Shown one piece after another: positions 41,991 to 50,798 of a stretch of 64,000 nucleotides of DNA. A model generated the notes under the pieces. It made no database searches. It was not told the DNA's origin and worked only from the letters and a program-made list of their open reading frames with translations. A program made the translations under genes and the position numbers. Source of the stretch: Janthinobacterium sp. BJB426 (GTDB lineage Bacteria > Pseudomonadota > Gammaproteobacteria > Burkholderiales > Burkholderiaceae_D); contig NZ_PDZL01000009.1 of the NCBI RefSeq assembly GCF_002735705.1, positions 1 to 64,000 of the forward strand, read 5' to 3'. Each line of letters begins with the position of its first letter. Within the stretch, counting starts at the first letter, position 1.

Positions 41991-42370
41991 GGCGGGCCAG
42001 CCTGCTAGGCATCACGCTACTGTGCCTGCTGTTGGCGCACCAGGCTCGGGCCGTATGGGCGTTTGCAGAGAGGATTTTTTCAGCTTCGTACGCGATCTAT
42101 GGCGGATATCTTGACGAAGCCGTAGCCCCGATTGCGGGCGATACCAAAGTCGCGTTTCGTTTGACGGGAGCCGTTGCCAGAGACATGTTCGACGCCATGG
42201 GGCCGGATTTGCCCAATGGCTGTCCCGATGCACAAATACGCGTTCGCCATCGTGACATGCTGCTGTGCCGATATCGGCCAAAGGATGGCCATCACTGCGA
42301 TTTTGGCTTTGATTTGTCGACGGGGTTGAGTATCGGAGGAGCGGTTGGTGGGGCGGTGTGTGGCGAGTAG
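41984..42370 (+). CDS. Secreted four-cysteine protein, candidate immunity protein 2
   Basis: 128 residues, overlapping the previous gene by 7 bases (ATGCTGA). Signal peptide about 1-23 (LLGITLLCLLLAHQARA). It shares YAIYGGYL, TGAVARDMFDAMGPDLPNGC and DGHHCDFGFDLSTGLSIGG with its neighbour, and ends with an extra GGAVGGAVC repeat, so the last cysteine spacing is longer. Tandem duplication of the partner gene is typical of immunity genes. The family signature GHxCxFGFxL..GxSIGG is shared by all three copies in the window. Confidence 0.75.
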   Translation: MLRRASLLGITLLCLLLAHQARAVWAFAERIFSASYAIYGGYLDEAVAPIAGDTKVAFRLTGAVARDMFDAMGPDLPNGCPDAQIRVRHRDMLLCRYRPKDGHHCDFGFDLSTGLSIGGAVGGAVCGE

Positions 42371-42396
42371 TGGGGGCGGCGGTGGACCTTCAAGGG

Positions 42397-42816
42397 TCAC
42401 CGGGTACGAGCAAGCGCCTTGCGGATGGCCTGCTCGACGGGGCGGTCTATCAGCGCCAGGACGATCACCACGGCAGCGGTAACAATCAGTCCCTCCAGTA
42501 AAGCAGGATCCGGAAAAAGTTGCTGATTGGCGATGGCAGCGGGCACTGTTACACGCTTCCAGAGAAGCAGCAGCAGGGCGGCGCCAGCGGCGAGCAGCAT
42601 GGCTGGACGACGATGGTGCAAGCGGGCGATTTGCCCCATCAGCAGCAATGCGATACCCCACGCAAAAGGATAGACGCCGTGGTCGAACAGGATCATGCGC
42701 TCGTCATAGTAGACGCCGGTGTGCCACGTAAAACGGGAGAAGCCGAAAAGACCATAGACGACGAGGGCCACAGCTAGCACGAGGAAACTGGAGGAAAGCA
42801 GGCGCGCAATCTTCAT
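42397..42816 (-). CDS. Hypothetical membrane protein, 139 aa
   Basis: Four predicted transmembrane helices (about 8-25, 47-65, 70-87 and 107-123) with short loops, including FTWHTGVYYDERMILFDHGVYPFAWG in the first loop. No domain recognised. The C-terminus is basic (IRKALARTR). The ribosome site is weak. Gene confidence rests on the consistent helix pattern and the intact frame. Confidence 0.6.
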   Translation of the reverse strand: MKIARLLSSSFLVLAVALVVYGLFGFSRFTWHTGVYYDERMILFDHGVYPFAWGIALLLMGQIARLHHRRPAMLLAAGAALLLLLWKRVTVPAAIANQQLFPDPALLEGLIVTAAVVIVLALIDRPVEQAIRKALARTR

Positions 42817-43106
42817 GGTTGGGATTTCTTTGCCAATGCGTGAGATCGCTCCCGGCCAGGTGGCGCTTCTGCGTGGTTACCTTGATGATCTTGCCTTTGC
42901 TTGCAACTGGCTAGGCGGCCAAGGAGCCTGTGGCCGATTCTTCCGGTTGCTTCTGTCGCAGTGGAAACTACTGCACTGGACCGCGTGGCGGACAGTACTG
43001 TCTGAGCGACAGCGGCGCCAAGAGCTACCGCCGCCGCTAATTCTTGTCTGGCCGGACCGCGTACTGGCTGAGGCATGACAGATGCGAGGATGGCGAGCGA
43101 GGCTAA

Positions 43107-43658
43107 TTACGAGGTAATGGACGCGTGATGAGGAAGCGTGTTATTGGAAAGATGGCAGACCATTACCATCATTCCAATTTCTGCCATGTCCGTTTTGAAG
43201 GGGATTTCACCGCGTTCTTGAAAACCAAGGCTTGCGTAGAAGCGCCGAGCACTTGAATTGGTCTTGAGTACATCGAGCCATACCAAGCTCTCCCCGCGCT
43301 TTATCGCCAGGTCGTAAATGTAGCTTAAAAGCTGTTTTCCATAGCCACGCCCGGCCTCGGATTTGAGGAAGTATATCTTTTGGAGCTCTAAGCCCACCTC
43401 ACCGATTGTTGGCACCGGCTTCGACAAGTTGACCTTGGAAAATCCTACGACTTTGCCGCCTTCGTCGGAAGCAACAAGCCAGACTTGGTTTAATGAATTC
43501 AGCGAACTTTCAAGCGCGCTGGGCGAAAAATCTTGGTCTAAGAAATCTGATATTCCATCAGAGGACCAAATTTCCGAAAAATGCTCTCGATAGGTCTGAC
43601 AGCCAATTTCACGTAGAGTACTCAGGTCAGCGGTTCTGGCTTCACGAATATTAATCAT
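43107..43658 (-). CDS. GNAT-family N-acetyltransferase
   Basis: 183 residues. The GNAT fold is seen in MINIREARTADLSTLREIGCQTY, the acetyl-CoA loop in FLKSEAGRGYGKQLLSYIYD (Q/R-x-x-G-x-G/A equivalent) and the closing NSSARRFYASLGFQERGE. Base composition is clearly more AT-rich than the core genes, which suggests transfer. I used ATG 43658; an ATG at 43688 is possible. Acceptor substrate unknown. The 290 bases between this gene and the membrane protein on its right-hand neighbour side (42817-43106) contain no convincing gene. Confidence 0.88.
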   Translation of the reverse strand: MINIREARTADLSTLREIGCQTYREHFSEIWSSDGISDFLDQDFSPSALESSLNSLNQVWLVASDEGGKVVGFSKVNLSKPVPTIGEVGLELQKIYFLKSEAGRGYGKQLLSYIYDLAIKRGESLVWLDVLKTNSSARRFYASLGFQERGEIPFKTDMAEIGMMVMVCHLSNNTLPHHASITS

Positions 43659-43864
43659 ATTATTTCGATCTAGTGAGAGGGGATGCAATGTAGGACGACC
43701 TTGTAAATTCCTTCATTCCATCTATCGACGAAAACTAATTACTTACTTGCAAATCTTCGTGAGTGAAGGGACATTCCCCTAAGATTTAAATCGTGGCATA
43801 TACCCGATGATCCGCAGGCGAAAGCGGACAAAGCAGATTAGCGCTCTGAATCGCCACCAGTAGC

Positions 43865-44182
43865 TTAAGGCTGCGATTCTCCGCGTGGGAATTTATACCG
43901 TACCAGCAGCGTAGGTCCTTTGCCGCCGGGTGGCGTCAGCAGTATCTCGTCACCGGGCTGCATCTCTTCATACATTACCGTGCAACAGGTCGGCATGGAG
44001 TGGCCGCGCGCCGGATAAATGCCAACGTCGGTGTGCAGGGTCGCAGCGCGTACGTCCACGCTGGTCTTGCCGGCCTTTCCTTCTTCTTGCAGCAGCTTGC
44101 GCAGTGCGGTGACGAAGTCCCCTTTGCTGAGTCTGGCAGGTGCTTGGGTGGCTTGCGGGCGAGCGGTTGCGTCGTTTTTCAT
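43865..44182 (-). CDS. Hypothetical protein, about 105 aa
   Basis: Starts with a polar Ala/Gln/Thr-rich N-terminus and then ARLSKGDFVTALRKLLQEEGKAGKTSVDVRAATLH, a helix-loop resembling a small DNA- or protein-binding fold. The C-terminal half is strand-rich (DEILLTPPGGKGPTLLVRYKF) with a CC pair (MPTCCTVMYEEM). An ATG at 44215 is an alternative start. I do not recognise the family. Confidence 0.55.
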   Translation of the reverse strand: MKNDATARPQATQAPARLSKGDFVTALRKLLQEEGKAGKTSVDVRAATLHTDVGIYPARGHSMPTCCTVMYEEMQPGDEILLTPPGGKGPTLLVRYKFPRGESQP

Positions 44183-44433
44183 GGCAGTTTCTTTCAGTGA
44201 ATACATTCCCGCCACTATATCATTGGCCCCTGATGTTGCATGACAGTCAGGAGGTAGATTTCATCGTTAGAGACCGAACACAATTTCCGCTTGTGATCTG
44301 GTCGCCGGATCTGCATCCGCAAGGAGTAAGAGGCAGGTTGAGCTAGTCCGGCATTCGTACACGGCCTGAGCGGCTGATGTTGTTGCTAGGAAAAACCGCC
44401 TGCGGCGCAAGAGCCAGCCAGACGAATCGGAGA

Positions 44434-44522
44434 GGGTTGCGCTTGCAAGCGCAACCCGGTTTTGCGGCGCCGAGCTGCGCTCGCCGAAGTCCCGCAAAAC
44501 CCCCGCGTCCGTACCGGACGCG
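44434..44522. repeat. Cluster of three hairpin-forming palindromes beside ssrA
   Basis: First, a 24-bp perfect palindrome GGGTTGCGCTTG/CAAGCGCAACCC (44434-44457). Second, GGTTTTGCGG (44458-44467) paired with CCGCAAAACC (44492-44501). Third, CGCGTCCG-TAC-CGGACGCG (44504-44522). The rest of 44216-44545 holds no gene I would support. The cluster is beyond the tmRNA terminator; origin unknown. Confidence 0.6.
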
Positions 44523-44545
44523 ACGCCCGCGTTCTGCATGCATGG

Positions 44546-44597
44546 AATAAATAAAAAGGGCCTCCCCGCCAAAACGGGGAAGCCCTTTTTATTTATT
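44546..44597. terminator. Bidirectional terminator downstream of tmRNA
   Basis: AATAAATAAAAAGGGC (44546-44561) pairs exactly with GCCCTTTTTATTTATT (44582-44597); inside, CCCCG and CGGGG extend the stem around CCAAAA with a 2-base internal loop. T-rich tails on both strands. It starts 4 bases after the mature tmRNA end, so it ends ssrA transcription on the minus strand. Confidence 0.9.
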
Positions 44598-44600
44598 CGG

Positions 44601-44961
44601 TGGTGGAGACGGCGGGAATCGAACCCGCGTCCGCAAGCACTCTACAGACAGTTCTACATACTTAGCACTATCATTTAATTTAACTCAGCCAGCACGGATG
44701 TGCACGTTATGGGCAAGCGAGTTACCTATTATTTAGTCGGACGCTAAGTAACCCAGCATACGACGAGTCCCTGTAAATGACTCTAGAGCTTTTGACGGCC
44801 CACCCCAGGGACGAGGTGTTCTAGAGCTAACAGCGATTAAGCTGCCAGTGCGTACGAGTTATCGTTTGCAGTTAAGTTTTTTCAGGTTGTATTTACGAGG
44901 TAGCCCGCCCTCGGTATGCCCTGCGCTGCTTTGCAACCCACGTCGAAACCAGGTCGTCCCC
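44601..44961 (-). ncRNA. ssrA: Transfer-messenger RNA (tmRNA)
   Basis: About 361 nucleotides. The 5' end (44961) reads GGGGACGACCTGGTTTCGAC and the 3' end (44601) is the tRNA-like GGTTCGATTCCCGCC followed by GTCTCCACCA with encoded CCA. The resume codon GCA and tag frame lie at 44869-44837. The molecule frees stalled ribosomes together with SmpB and marks the unfinished protein for proteolysis. A strong bidirectional terminator follows. tmRNA genes are common integration sites, but I found no second att copy in the window. Confidence 0.95.
44837..44869 (-). other. tmRNA proteolysis-tag reading frame
   Basis: GCA AAC GAT AAC TCG TAC GCA CTG GCA GCT TAA on the minus strand, giving the tag ANDNSYALAA (the ribosome adds an alanine first). 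The LAA end is the expected ClpXP/ClpAP degron. Confidence 0.88.
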
Positions 44962-45044
44962 ACAGAACCTTCATTGTAGCGCAATCTGCACACTCTTGCA
45001 TGATGCATTCGCTTGCTTGCGTGCCAGATCAAGCGGAGGCCGAT

Positions 45045-45749
45045 TTATGCCGCCAACTGCCGCTCCTGCGCTGCCTTCACCACGGCGCTGACCAGTTCAA
45101 GCAACGCCAGCGGCGTGTCCAGCAGATGGTCCGCGTTCCAGTGCTGCGGTTCGATGGGGCCGCAGTAGCCCCAGGCGCAGGCGACCGTGCGCATGCCGGC
45201 GGCGCGGCCGGCCTGGATGTCGCGCAGGTCGTCGCCCACGTACCAGCAGTCTTCCGGCGCCAGGTCCAGGCGGCGCGCCGCTTCCAGCAGGGGGGCGGGG
45301 TGCGGCTTCGGGTGCGCCATGGTGTCGCCCGAGATCACGCAGCCGGCGGCGCCCAGGCCGATCTGGCCGACCAGCGGGTCGGTGAAGCGGGCGGCCTTGT
45401 TGGTGACCACGCCCCAGGCCAGGCCCAGGGCTTGCAGACCTTCCAGCATGGCGGGGATGCCGTCGAATAAACGGCTTTCCACGGCCAGGGCCGCTTCGTA
45501 ATTGTTCAGGAAACCGTCTTTCAGGGCTTCGTAGCCGCTTTCGCCTGGGCCGATGCCATATGACGCGCCTATCATGCCGCGTGCGCCGGCCGAGGCCGTG
45601 GGGCGCAGGATGTCATACGGGGTCGGTGCCAAGCCGGCGCGTGCGCGCAGCAGGTTGATGGCCGCCGCCAGGTCGGGCGCGGTGTCGGCCAGGGTGCCGT
45701 CGAGGTCGAACAGGATGGCGTGCGGGGCTGGCAGAGGGGCAGTGATCAT
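45045..45749 (-). CDS. gph: Phosphoglycolate phosphatase (HAD family)
   Basis: 234 residues. HAD motif I is FDLDGTLADT, motif II is VVTNK, motif III/IV is KPHPAPL and WYVGDDLRDIQAGRAAGM, and the small cap is helical. This matches Gph, which removes phosphate from 2-phosphoglycolate formed in DNA repair. The partner gene ubiG lies just upstream on the same strand, the usual betaproteobacterial pairing. I used ATG 45749; a TTG at 45758 would add three residues. Confidence 0.9.
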   Translation of the reverse strand: MITAPLPAPHAILFDLDGTLADTAPDLAAAINLLRARAGLAPTPYDILRPTASAGARGMIGASYGIGPGESGYEALKDGFLNNYEAALAVESRLFDGIPAMLEGLQALGLAWGVVTNKAARFTDPLVGQIGLGAAGCVISGDTMAHPKPHPAPLLEAARRLDLAPEDCWYVGDDLRDIQAGRAAGMRTVACAWGYCGPIEPQHWNADHLLDTPLALLELVSAVVKAAQERQLAA

Positions 45750-45817
45750 GGCGGGCAAAGTGTGTCAAGTAGGAATGAAAAATGGCGGCCGCAGCCGCCT
45801 TGTAATGTGCGTGATGG

Positions 45818-46513
45818 TTACAGCGGCCGGGTGCAGGCCACCAGATAATTGACGCTGGTATCGCTATTAAGTGAGTAAATCTTGGTCAGCGGATTGTAGC
45901 CCATGCCGCGCATGCTGTTGACGTCCAGGCCGGCGCTGCGCAGGTATTGCGACAGTTCGGCCGGGGTGATGAATTTGTCATAGTCGTGCGTGCCTTTCGG
46001 CAGCAGGCGCAGCAGGTATTCGGCGCCCAGGATGGCGAACAGATACGCTTTCGGGTTGCGGTTCAGGGTCGACAGGAAGACGTGGCCGCCCGGTTTCACC
46101 AGGGTGGCGCAAGCCTTGACGATGGCGGCAGGGTCCGGCACGTGCTCGAGCATTTCCATGCAGGTCACGACGTCGTACTGGCCCGGCTCTTCCTCGGCCA
46201 TGGTTTCGGCGGCGATCAGCTTGTAGCGTACCTTGGCACCCGATTCCAGGCTGTGCAGGTCAGCAACTTTTAGCGCCTTCTCGGACAGGTCGATGCCCGT
46301 CACGTCGGCGCCCTTGCGGGCCATCGATTCGGCCAGGATACCGCCGCCGCAGCCGATGTCGATCACGCGCTTGCCGGCCAGCGGCACTTTCGCGTTGATC
46401 CATTCCAGGCGCAGGGGGTTAATTTCGTGCAGGGGACGAAACTCGGAAGTGGGGTCCCACCAGCGGTGGGCCAGCTCACTGAATTTTTGGATTTCGAGAG
46501 GGTCGGCGTTCAT
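45818..46513 (-). CDS. ubiG: Ubiquinone biosynthesis O-methyltransferase
   Basis: 231 residues. The SAM-binding motif I is [19 protein letters not shown], with post-motifs EMLEHVPDP and [45 protein letters not shown] is the UbiG-specific N-terminus and the [15 protein letters not shown] loop contacts membranes in UbiG. It carries out both O-methylations in ubiquinone synthesis. It precedes gph by 68 bases. Confidence 0.96.
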   Translation of the reverse strand: MNADPLEIQKFSELAHRWWDPTSEFRPLHEINPLRLEWINAKVPLAGKRVIDIGCGGGILAESMARKGADVTGIDLSEKALKVADLHSLESGAKVRYKLIAAETMAEEEPGQYDVVTCMEMLEHVPDPAAIVKACATLVKPGGHVFLSTLNRNPKAYLFAILGAEYLLRLLPKGTHDYDKFITPAELSQYLRSAGLDVNSMRGMGYNPLTKIYSLNSDTSVNYLVACTRPL

Positions 46514-46558
46514 AGGTCGAATAATAGCGGCAATTTTACAATTGGGCAGCCACGGACG

Positions 46559-46587
46559 AAAAAAAACCCCGCCGTGGCGGGGTTTTT
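46559..46587. terminator. Bidirectional intrinsic terminator
   Basis: A-run, CCCCGCC (46567-46573), GT, GGCGGGG (46576-46582), T-run. It lies between the stop of the OmpA-family gene and the start of ubiG. On the minus strand the T-run serves the OmpA-family transcript. Confidence 0.9.
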
Positions 46588-46640
46588 CATGCTGTTCTTG
46601 ACTTGCGCGATGACTTGCGGCAAGTCCAGGAGTTCAGCTA

Positions 46641-47351
46641 TTACTTGTTGCGGGTACCAACAACTTCGATTTCCACGCGACGGTTTTTCGCACGGCCTTC
46701 GGCAGTTTTGTTATCAGCAACAGGTTGTTTCTCGCCTTTGCCTTCGGTGTACACGCGGTTGCTTTCAACGCCTTTGGTGACCAGGTAGGCTTTGACAGCA
46801 TCAGCACGACGTACCGACAGTTTTTGGTTGTAAGCATCGGTGCCGACGGAGTCGGTGTGACCCACAGCGATGATGACTTCCAGGTTGATGCCGCCCAGTT
46901 GTGCGGACAGCTCGTCCAGCTTGGCTTTGCCTTCTGGCTTCAGCGTAGCTTTGTCGAAATCGAAGAATGCATCAGCAGCGAAGCTGACTTTTTCCGAGGT
47001 AGGAGCAACAACAACTGGTACTGGTACGACAACGACTGGTGCCGGTGCTGGTACGACTGGTGCTGGAGGAGCCACGCATTTGCCGTCTTGCAGGGTTTCT
47101 GGCTCTACGCACAGTGGCACGTCGCAACCTGGCACTGCGTCAGCAGGTGTCCAGTAGCCGGTACGCCAGCACAGGCCGAATGGGTCACGCACGATTACGC
47201 CGCGGGCATCTTGCACGTAAGCGCTTTTTGGGCTTGGTGCTTTGATGTCAGTGGTAACTGGCGCGAATGGTGGGGAGGTTGGGGTTTGGGCCGAAGCCGA
47301 GCCAGCAATCACTGCGGATGCAGCGAAAAACAGCGTTACAAATTTATTCAT
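46641..47351 (-). CDS. OmpA-family outer-membrane/peptidoglycan-binding protein
   Basis: 236 residues. Signal peptide 1-21 (ending GSASAQ). An N-terminal 100-residue region carries four cysteines and GLCWRTGYWTPADA, then a Pro/Val-rich linker (VVPAPAPVVVVPVPVVVAP). The C-terminal OmpA-like domain (about 125-232) contains FFDFDKATLKPEGKAKLDEL, the diaminopimelate-binding GHTDSVGTDAYNQKLSVRRADAV and NRRVEIEV. It anchors the outer membrane to the cell wall. No beta-barrel is present. ATG 47351 begins the signal peptide; the longer frame to 47435 lacks support. Confidence 0.93.
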   Translation of the reverse strand: MNKFVTLFFAASAVIAGSASAQTPTSPPFAPVTTDIKAPSPKSAYVQDARGVIVRDPFGLCWRTGYWTPADAVPGCDVPLCVEPETLQDGKCVAPPAPVVPAPAPVVVVPVPVVVAPTSEKVSFAADAFFDFDKATLKPEGKAKLDELSAQLGGINLEVIIAVGHTDSVGTDAYNQKLSVRRADAVKAYLVTKGVESNRVYTEGKGEKQPVADNKTAEGRAKNRRVEIEVVGTRNK

Positions 47352-48007
47352 TCTTTTTTCCTTTCGGGGGGTGATATCCGCAGAACAACACTGCGCTACT
47401 GGTGCTACGTGCCAAGATTTTATCATGTAGACCATATGCGCTCGTTTCAGATTGCGAAACTAGCAATTAACTTCCCAGTCATTTTGCCACACGCATCAGG
47501 GGCGCACGACCGTGGTTAAATCAAAGCTTGCCCGATTTTAGACCGTGCGTTGTTTTTGCGCAACGAAAATGCCCATTTGTAACGCGTCTGTAACAATTGA
47601 TCGCTTTTTTTGCCTCTTTTAAGGGCAGGTGTCTTGAACTGATATTGCCATTGTGCATTATCGACAGGTCAACTTGCACGGCTCCGATGCAAACTGCCAA
47701 TCTTGTTGGTATGGCCAATTTGTACAGGTAGCTGGGCGCGCATGCTAAAATCGTGCGCTTGACTGTTAAGAGTGTCGGGCAAATGCCCACGGCGGCACTG
47801 CATGGCCAGCACGTACCACTGCGGTACCCGTACTGGCCGCGCCGCCAGCCCGCCGATTTGTTCTGGCACTCTGCGACATGGAAGCCGGGCCGCGCCAGCA
47901 GCGCGCGGTGCGGCGTCCACGACGACAGCCACCCAGGATATGCAGTATTGCGTCATACATTGCGTAACAGATAAGTTAACCACAGCCTGAGATCAGTCGA
48001 ACCGCCA
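47352..48007. other. Long intergenic region between ompA-like gene and gyrA
   Basis: 656 bases with divergent transcripts at either end. I see no supportable gene. The best promoter candidate is an extended -10 TGC-TAAAAT at 47743-47751, which would give gyrA a leader of about 250 bases. The right half is GC-rich and the left half (47455-47680) is AT-rich, as expected for the promoter of an abundant outer-membrane protein. Confidence 0.5.
47743..47751 (+). promoter_or_regulatory. Possible extended -10 promoter for gyrA
   Basis: TGCTAAAAT: a TG dinucleotide one base before TAAAAT, the extended -10 pattern that tolerates a poor -35. A TTGTAC lies 20 bases further upstream, too far for an ideal -35. 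Confidence 0.3.
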
Positions 48008-50692
48008 ATGGATCAATTCGCAAAAGAAACAATTCCTATTTCCCTCGAAGAAGAGATGCGCAAGAGCTACCTCGATTACGCCATGAGCGTGATCGTCGGT
48101 CGCGCCTTGCCCGATGCGCGCGATGGCTTGAAGCCAGTGCACCGCCGCGTCTTGTTCGCGATGCATGAAATGAATAACGTGTGGAACCGCCCTTACGTCA
48201 AGTGCGCCCGCGTGGTCGGCGAAACCATGGGTAAATACCATCCCCACGGCGATGCCTCGATCTACGACACACTGGTGCGCATGGCGCAAGATTTCTCGCT
48301 GCGCTACATGCTCGTCGATGGCCAGGGCAACTTCGGTTCCGTCGACGGCGATGGCGCCGCGGCGATGCGTTACACCGAGTGTCGCCTGGACAAGATCGCC
48401 GGCGAGCTGCTGGCCGATATCGATAAGGACACCGTCGACTTCCAGCCCAACTATGATGGCAAGGAAAAGGAACCGACGGTCTTGCCGACGCGTATCCCGA
48501 ACCTGCTGATCAATGGCTCGTCCGGTATCGCCGTCGGCATGGCGACGAACATTCCGCCACACAACATCACCGAAGTCATCGACGGCGCGCTGCACGTGCT
48601 GCGCAACCCGGAATGCACGATCGATGAATTGATCGAAATCATTCCTGCGCCCGATTTCCCGACGGCCGGCATCATCTACGGCGTATCCGGCGTGCGCGAC
48701 GGCTACCGCACGGGCCGTGGCCGCGTCGTCATGCGCGCCAAGACCCACTTCGAAGAATACGGCAAGGATGGCGGCCGCATCGCCATCATCGTCGACGAGC
48801 TGCCATTCCAGGTCAACAAGAAATCCTTGCTGGAACGCATCGCTGAAAACGTGCGCGACAAGAAGCTCGACGGCATTTCCGACATCCGCGACGAATCCGA
48901 TAAATCGGGCATGCGCGTGGTGATCGAGCTGAAACGGGGCGAAGTGCCGGAAGTGGTGCTGAACAACCTGTACAAGCAGACCCAGTTGCAAGACACCTTC
49001 GGCATGAACATGGTGGCCCTGGTTGATGGCCAGCCGAAGCTGCTGAACCTCAAGCAGATGCTGCAATGCTTCCTGTCGCACCGCCGCGAAGTGGTGACGC
49101 GCCGCACCGTGTTCGAACTGCGCAAGGCGCGCGAACGGGGCCACGTGCTCGAAGGCCTGGCTGTCGCGCTGGCCAACATCGATGACTTCATCGCCATCAT
49201 CAAGGCCGCGCCGACGCCGCCGATCGCCAAGGTCGAGCTGATGGCCAAGGCATGGGATTCGTCCGTCGTGCGCGAAATGCTGGCCCGCACGGGTGACGGC
49301 ACGACGCCAGGCGGCATCGATGCCTACCGTCCGGAAAACCTGCCGAAGCACTATGGCATGCAAATGGATGGCCTGTACAAGCTGTCGGACGACCAGGCGC
49401 AGGAAATTCTGCAGATGCGCCTGCAGCGCCTGACCGGTCTGGAGCAGGACAAGATCGTCAACGAGTACAAGGACGTGATGGAACATATCGCCGACTTGCT
49501 CGACATCCTGGCCAAGCCGGAACGCGTCACCATCATCATCACCGATGAAATGACGGCGGCGAAGAACGAATACGGCGCTGGCAACAAGGACGTGCGCCGC
49601 TCGCAGATCGAGTTGAACGCGACCGACCTGGAAACGGAAGATCTGATCACGCCGCAGGACATGGTCGTGACCCTGTCGCACACCGGCTACATGAAGGCGC
49701 AGCCGATCACCGAATACCGCGCGCAAAAACGCGGTGGCCGTGGCAAGCAGGCGATGGCGACGAAAGAGGAAGACTGGATCGACCAGCTGTTCATCGCCAA
49801 CACGCACGACTACATCCTGTGCTTCTCGGATCGTGGCCGCATGTACTGGCTGAAGGTGTGGGAAGTGCCGCAAGGCTCGCGCAATTCGCGCGGCAAGCCG
49901 ATCGTCAACATGTTCCCGCTGCAGGACAACGAAAAGATCACCGTGATCCTGCCGCTGTCGGGCGAGAACCGCACGTTCCCGGAAGACCATTACGTGTTCA
50001 TGTCGACCAGCCTCGGTACCGTCAAGAAGACGCCGCTGAAGGACTTCAGCAATCCACGCAAGGCCGGCATCATCGCGGTCGACCTGGACGACGGCGACTT
50101 CCTGATCGGCGCGGCGCTGACCGACGGCCAGCACGACGTGATGCTGTTCTCCGATTCGGGCAAGGCGGTGCGCTTCGACGAAAACGACGTGCGTCCGATG
50201 GGCCGTACGGCGCGCGGCGTGCGCGGCATGAACCTGGAAGAAGGCCAGCACGTGATCGCCCTGCTGGTGGCCGAGAACGAGCAGCAGTCGGTGCTGACGG
50301 CAACCGAAAACGGTTACGGCAAGCGTACGCCGATCACCGAGTACACGCGCCATGGCCGTGGCACGAAAGGCATGATCGCCATCCAGACCAGCGAGCGCAA
50401 CGGTAGAGTGGTTGCCGCGACCCTGGTCGATACCAGCGATGAAATCATGCTGATCACCACCGGTGGCGTATTGATCCGCACCCGCGTGTCGGAAATCCGC
50501 GAGATGGGCCGCGCGACGCAGGGCGTGACCCTGATCGCCGTGGAAGACGGCACCAAGCTGTCCGGCCTGCAGCGCGTGGTGGAAACGGATATCGACGAAG
50601 TCGAGCTGACGACGGAGGCGGGCACGGATGCCGCAGCCGCGCCGGCAGCGGCTGAACCGGCCGATCCGGCAGATCCGGCCCAGCCGGAGTAA
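48008..50692 (+). CDS. gyrA: DNA gyrase subunit A
   Basis: 894 residues. The winged-helix/tower breakage-reunion domain (about 1-520) has catalytic R121-Y122 (AAAMRYTE). The quinolone-determining region reads [19 protein letters not shown], with alanine at the position equivalent to E. coli Ser83 and aspartate at 87. The C-terminal beta-pinwheel (about 525-860) starts with a GyrA box QKRGGRG and ends in an Ala/Pro/Asp-rich tail. With GyrB it introduces negative supercoils using ATP. It is followed by a strong hairpin. Confidence 0.98.
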   Translation: MDQFAKETIPISLEEEMRKSYLDYAMSVIVGRALPDARDGLKPVHRRVLFAMHEMNNVWNRPYVKCARVVGETMGKYHPHGDASIYDTLVRMAQDFSLRYMLVDGQGNFGSVDGDGAAAMRYTECRLDKIAGELLADIDKDTVDFQPNYDGKEKEPTVLPTRIPNLLINGSSGIAVGMATNIPPHNITEVIDGALHVLRNPECTIDELIEIIPAPDFPTAGIIYGVSGVRDGYRTGRGRVVMRAKTHFEEYGKDGGRIAIIVDELPFQVNKKSLLERIAENVRDKKLDGISDIRDESDKSGMRVVIELKRGEVPEVVLNNLYKQTQLQDTFGMNMVALVDGQPKLLNLKQMLQCFLSHRREVVTRRTVFELRKARERGHVLEGLAVALANIDDFIAIIKAAPTPPIAKVELMAKAWDSSVVREMLARTGDGTTPGGIDAYRPENLPKHYGMQMDGLYKLSDDQAQEILQMRLQRLTGLEQDKIVNEYKDVMEHIADLLDILAKPERVTIIITDEMTAAKNEYGAGNKDVRRSQIELNATDLETEDLITPQDMVVTLSHTGYMKAQPITEYRAQKRGGRGKQAMATKEEDWIDQLFIANTHDYILCFSDRGRMYWLKVWEVPQGSRNSRGKPIVNMFPLQDNEKITVILPLSGENRTFPEDHYVFMSTSLGTVKKTPLKDFSNPRKAGIIAVDLDDGDFLIGAALTDGQHDVMLFSDSGKAVRFDENDVRPMGRTARGVRGMNLEEGQHVIALLVAENEQQSVLTATENGYGKRTPITEYTRHGRGTKGMIAIQTSERNGRVVAATLVDTSDEIMLITTGGVLIRTRVSEIREMGRATQGVTLIAVEDGTKLSGLQRVVETDIDEVELTTEAGTDAAAAPAAAEPADPADPAQPE

Positions 50693-50696
50693 GATG

Positions 50697-50722
50697 ATTG
50701 GGGCTCTTTCGGGAGCCCCAAT
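50697..50722 (+). terminator. Hairpin after gyrA
   Basis: ATTGGGGCTC, loop TTTCGG, GAGCCCCAAT: a perfect 10-bp stem 5 bases after the gyrA stop. No T-run follows, so it may attenuate or stabilise the message rather than fully terminate it. Confidence 0.65.
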
Positions 50723-50798
50723 TGCTATTGGCGCGCCAGTTGCGGCGCCAGCCTGCATACCCCAGATAGTTCCCCGCTTTTATAGAGTCCTGCATGCC

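Noticed and set aside
41147..42370. Reading the MepA-like gene as a phage endolysin with lysis partners
   Set aside because: No holin, spanin or other phage gene nearby, and the partners are paralogues of each other with signal peptides, which fits immunity better. Kept as an alternative in the finding.
42813..43078. Two overlapping 87-codon open frames on opposite strands
   Set aside because: Neither has a ribosome site, a domain or a plausible composition; the region is treated as gene-free.
44267..44572. 101-codon minus-strand open frame beside ssrA
   Set aside because: It runs through the palindrome cluster and into the tmRNA terminator, so its sequence is explained by those structures.
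44601..44961. ssrA as the attachment site of a genomic island covering the accessory region
   Set aside because: No integrase and no second copy of the tmRNA 3' end was seen in the window.
47993..50758. 921-codon open frame antisense to gyrA
   Set aside because: Mirror of a highly GC3-biased gene; the antisense product is a His/Arg/Ala-rich sequence without any domain, while gyrA is certain.
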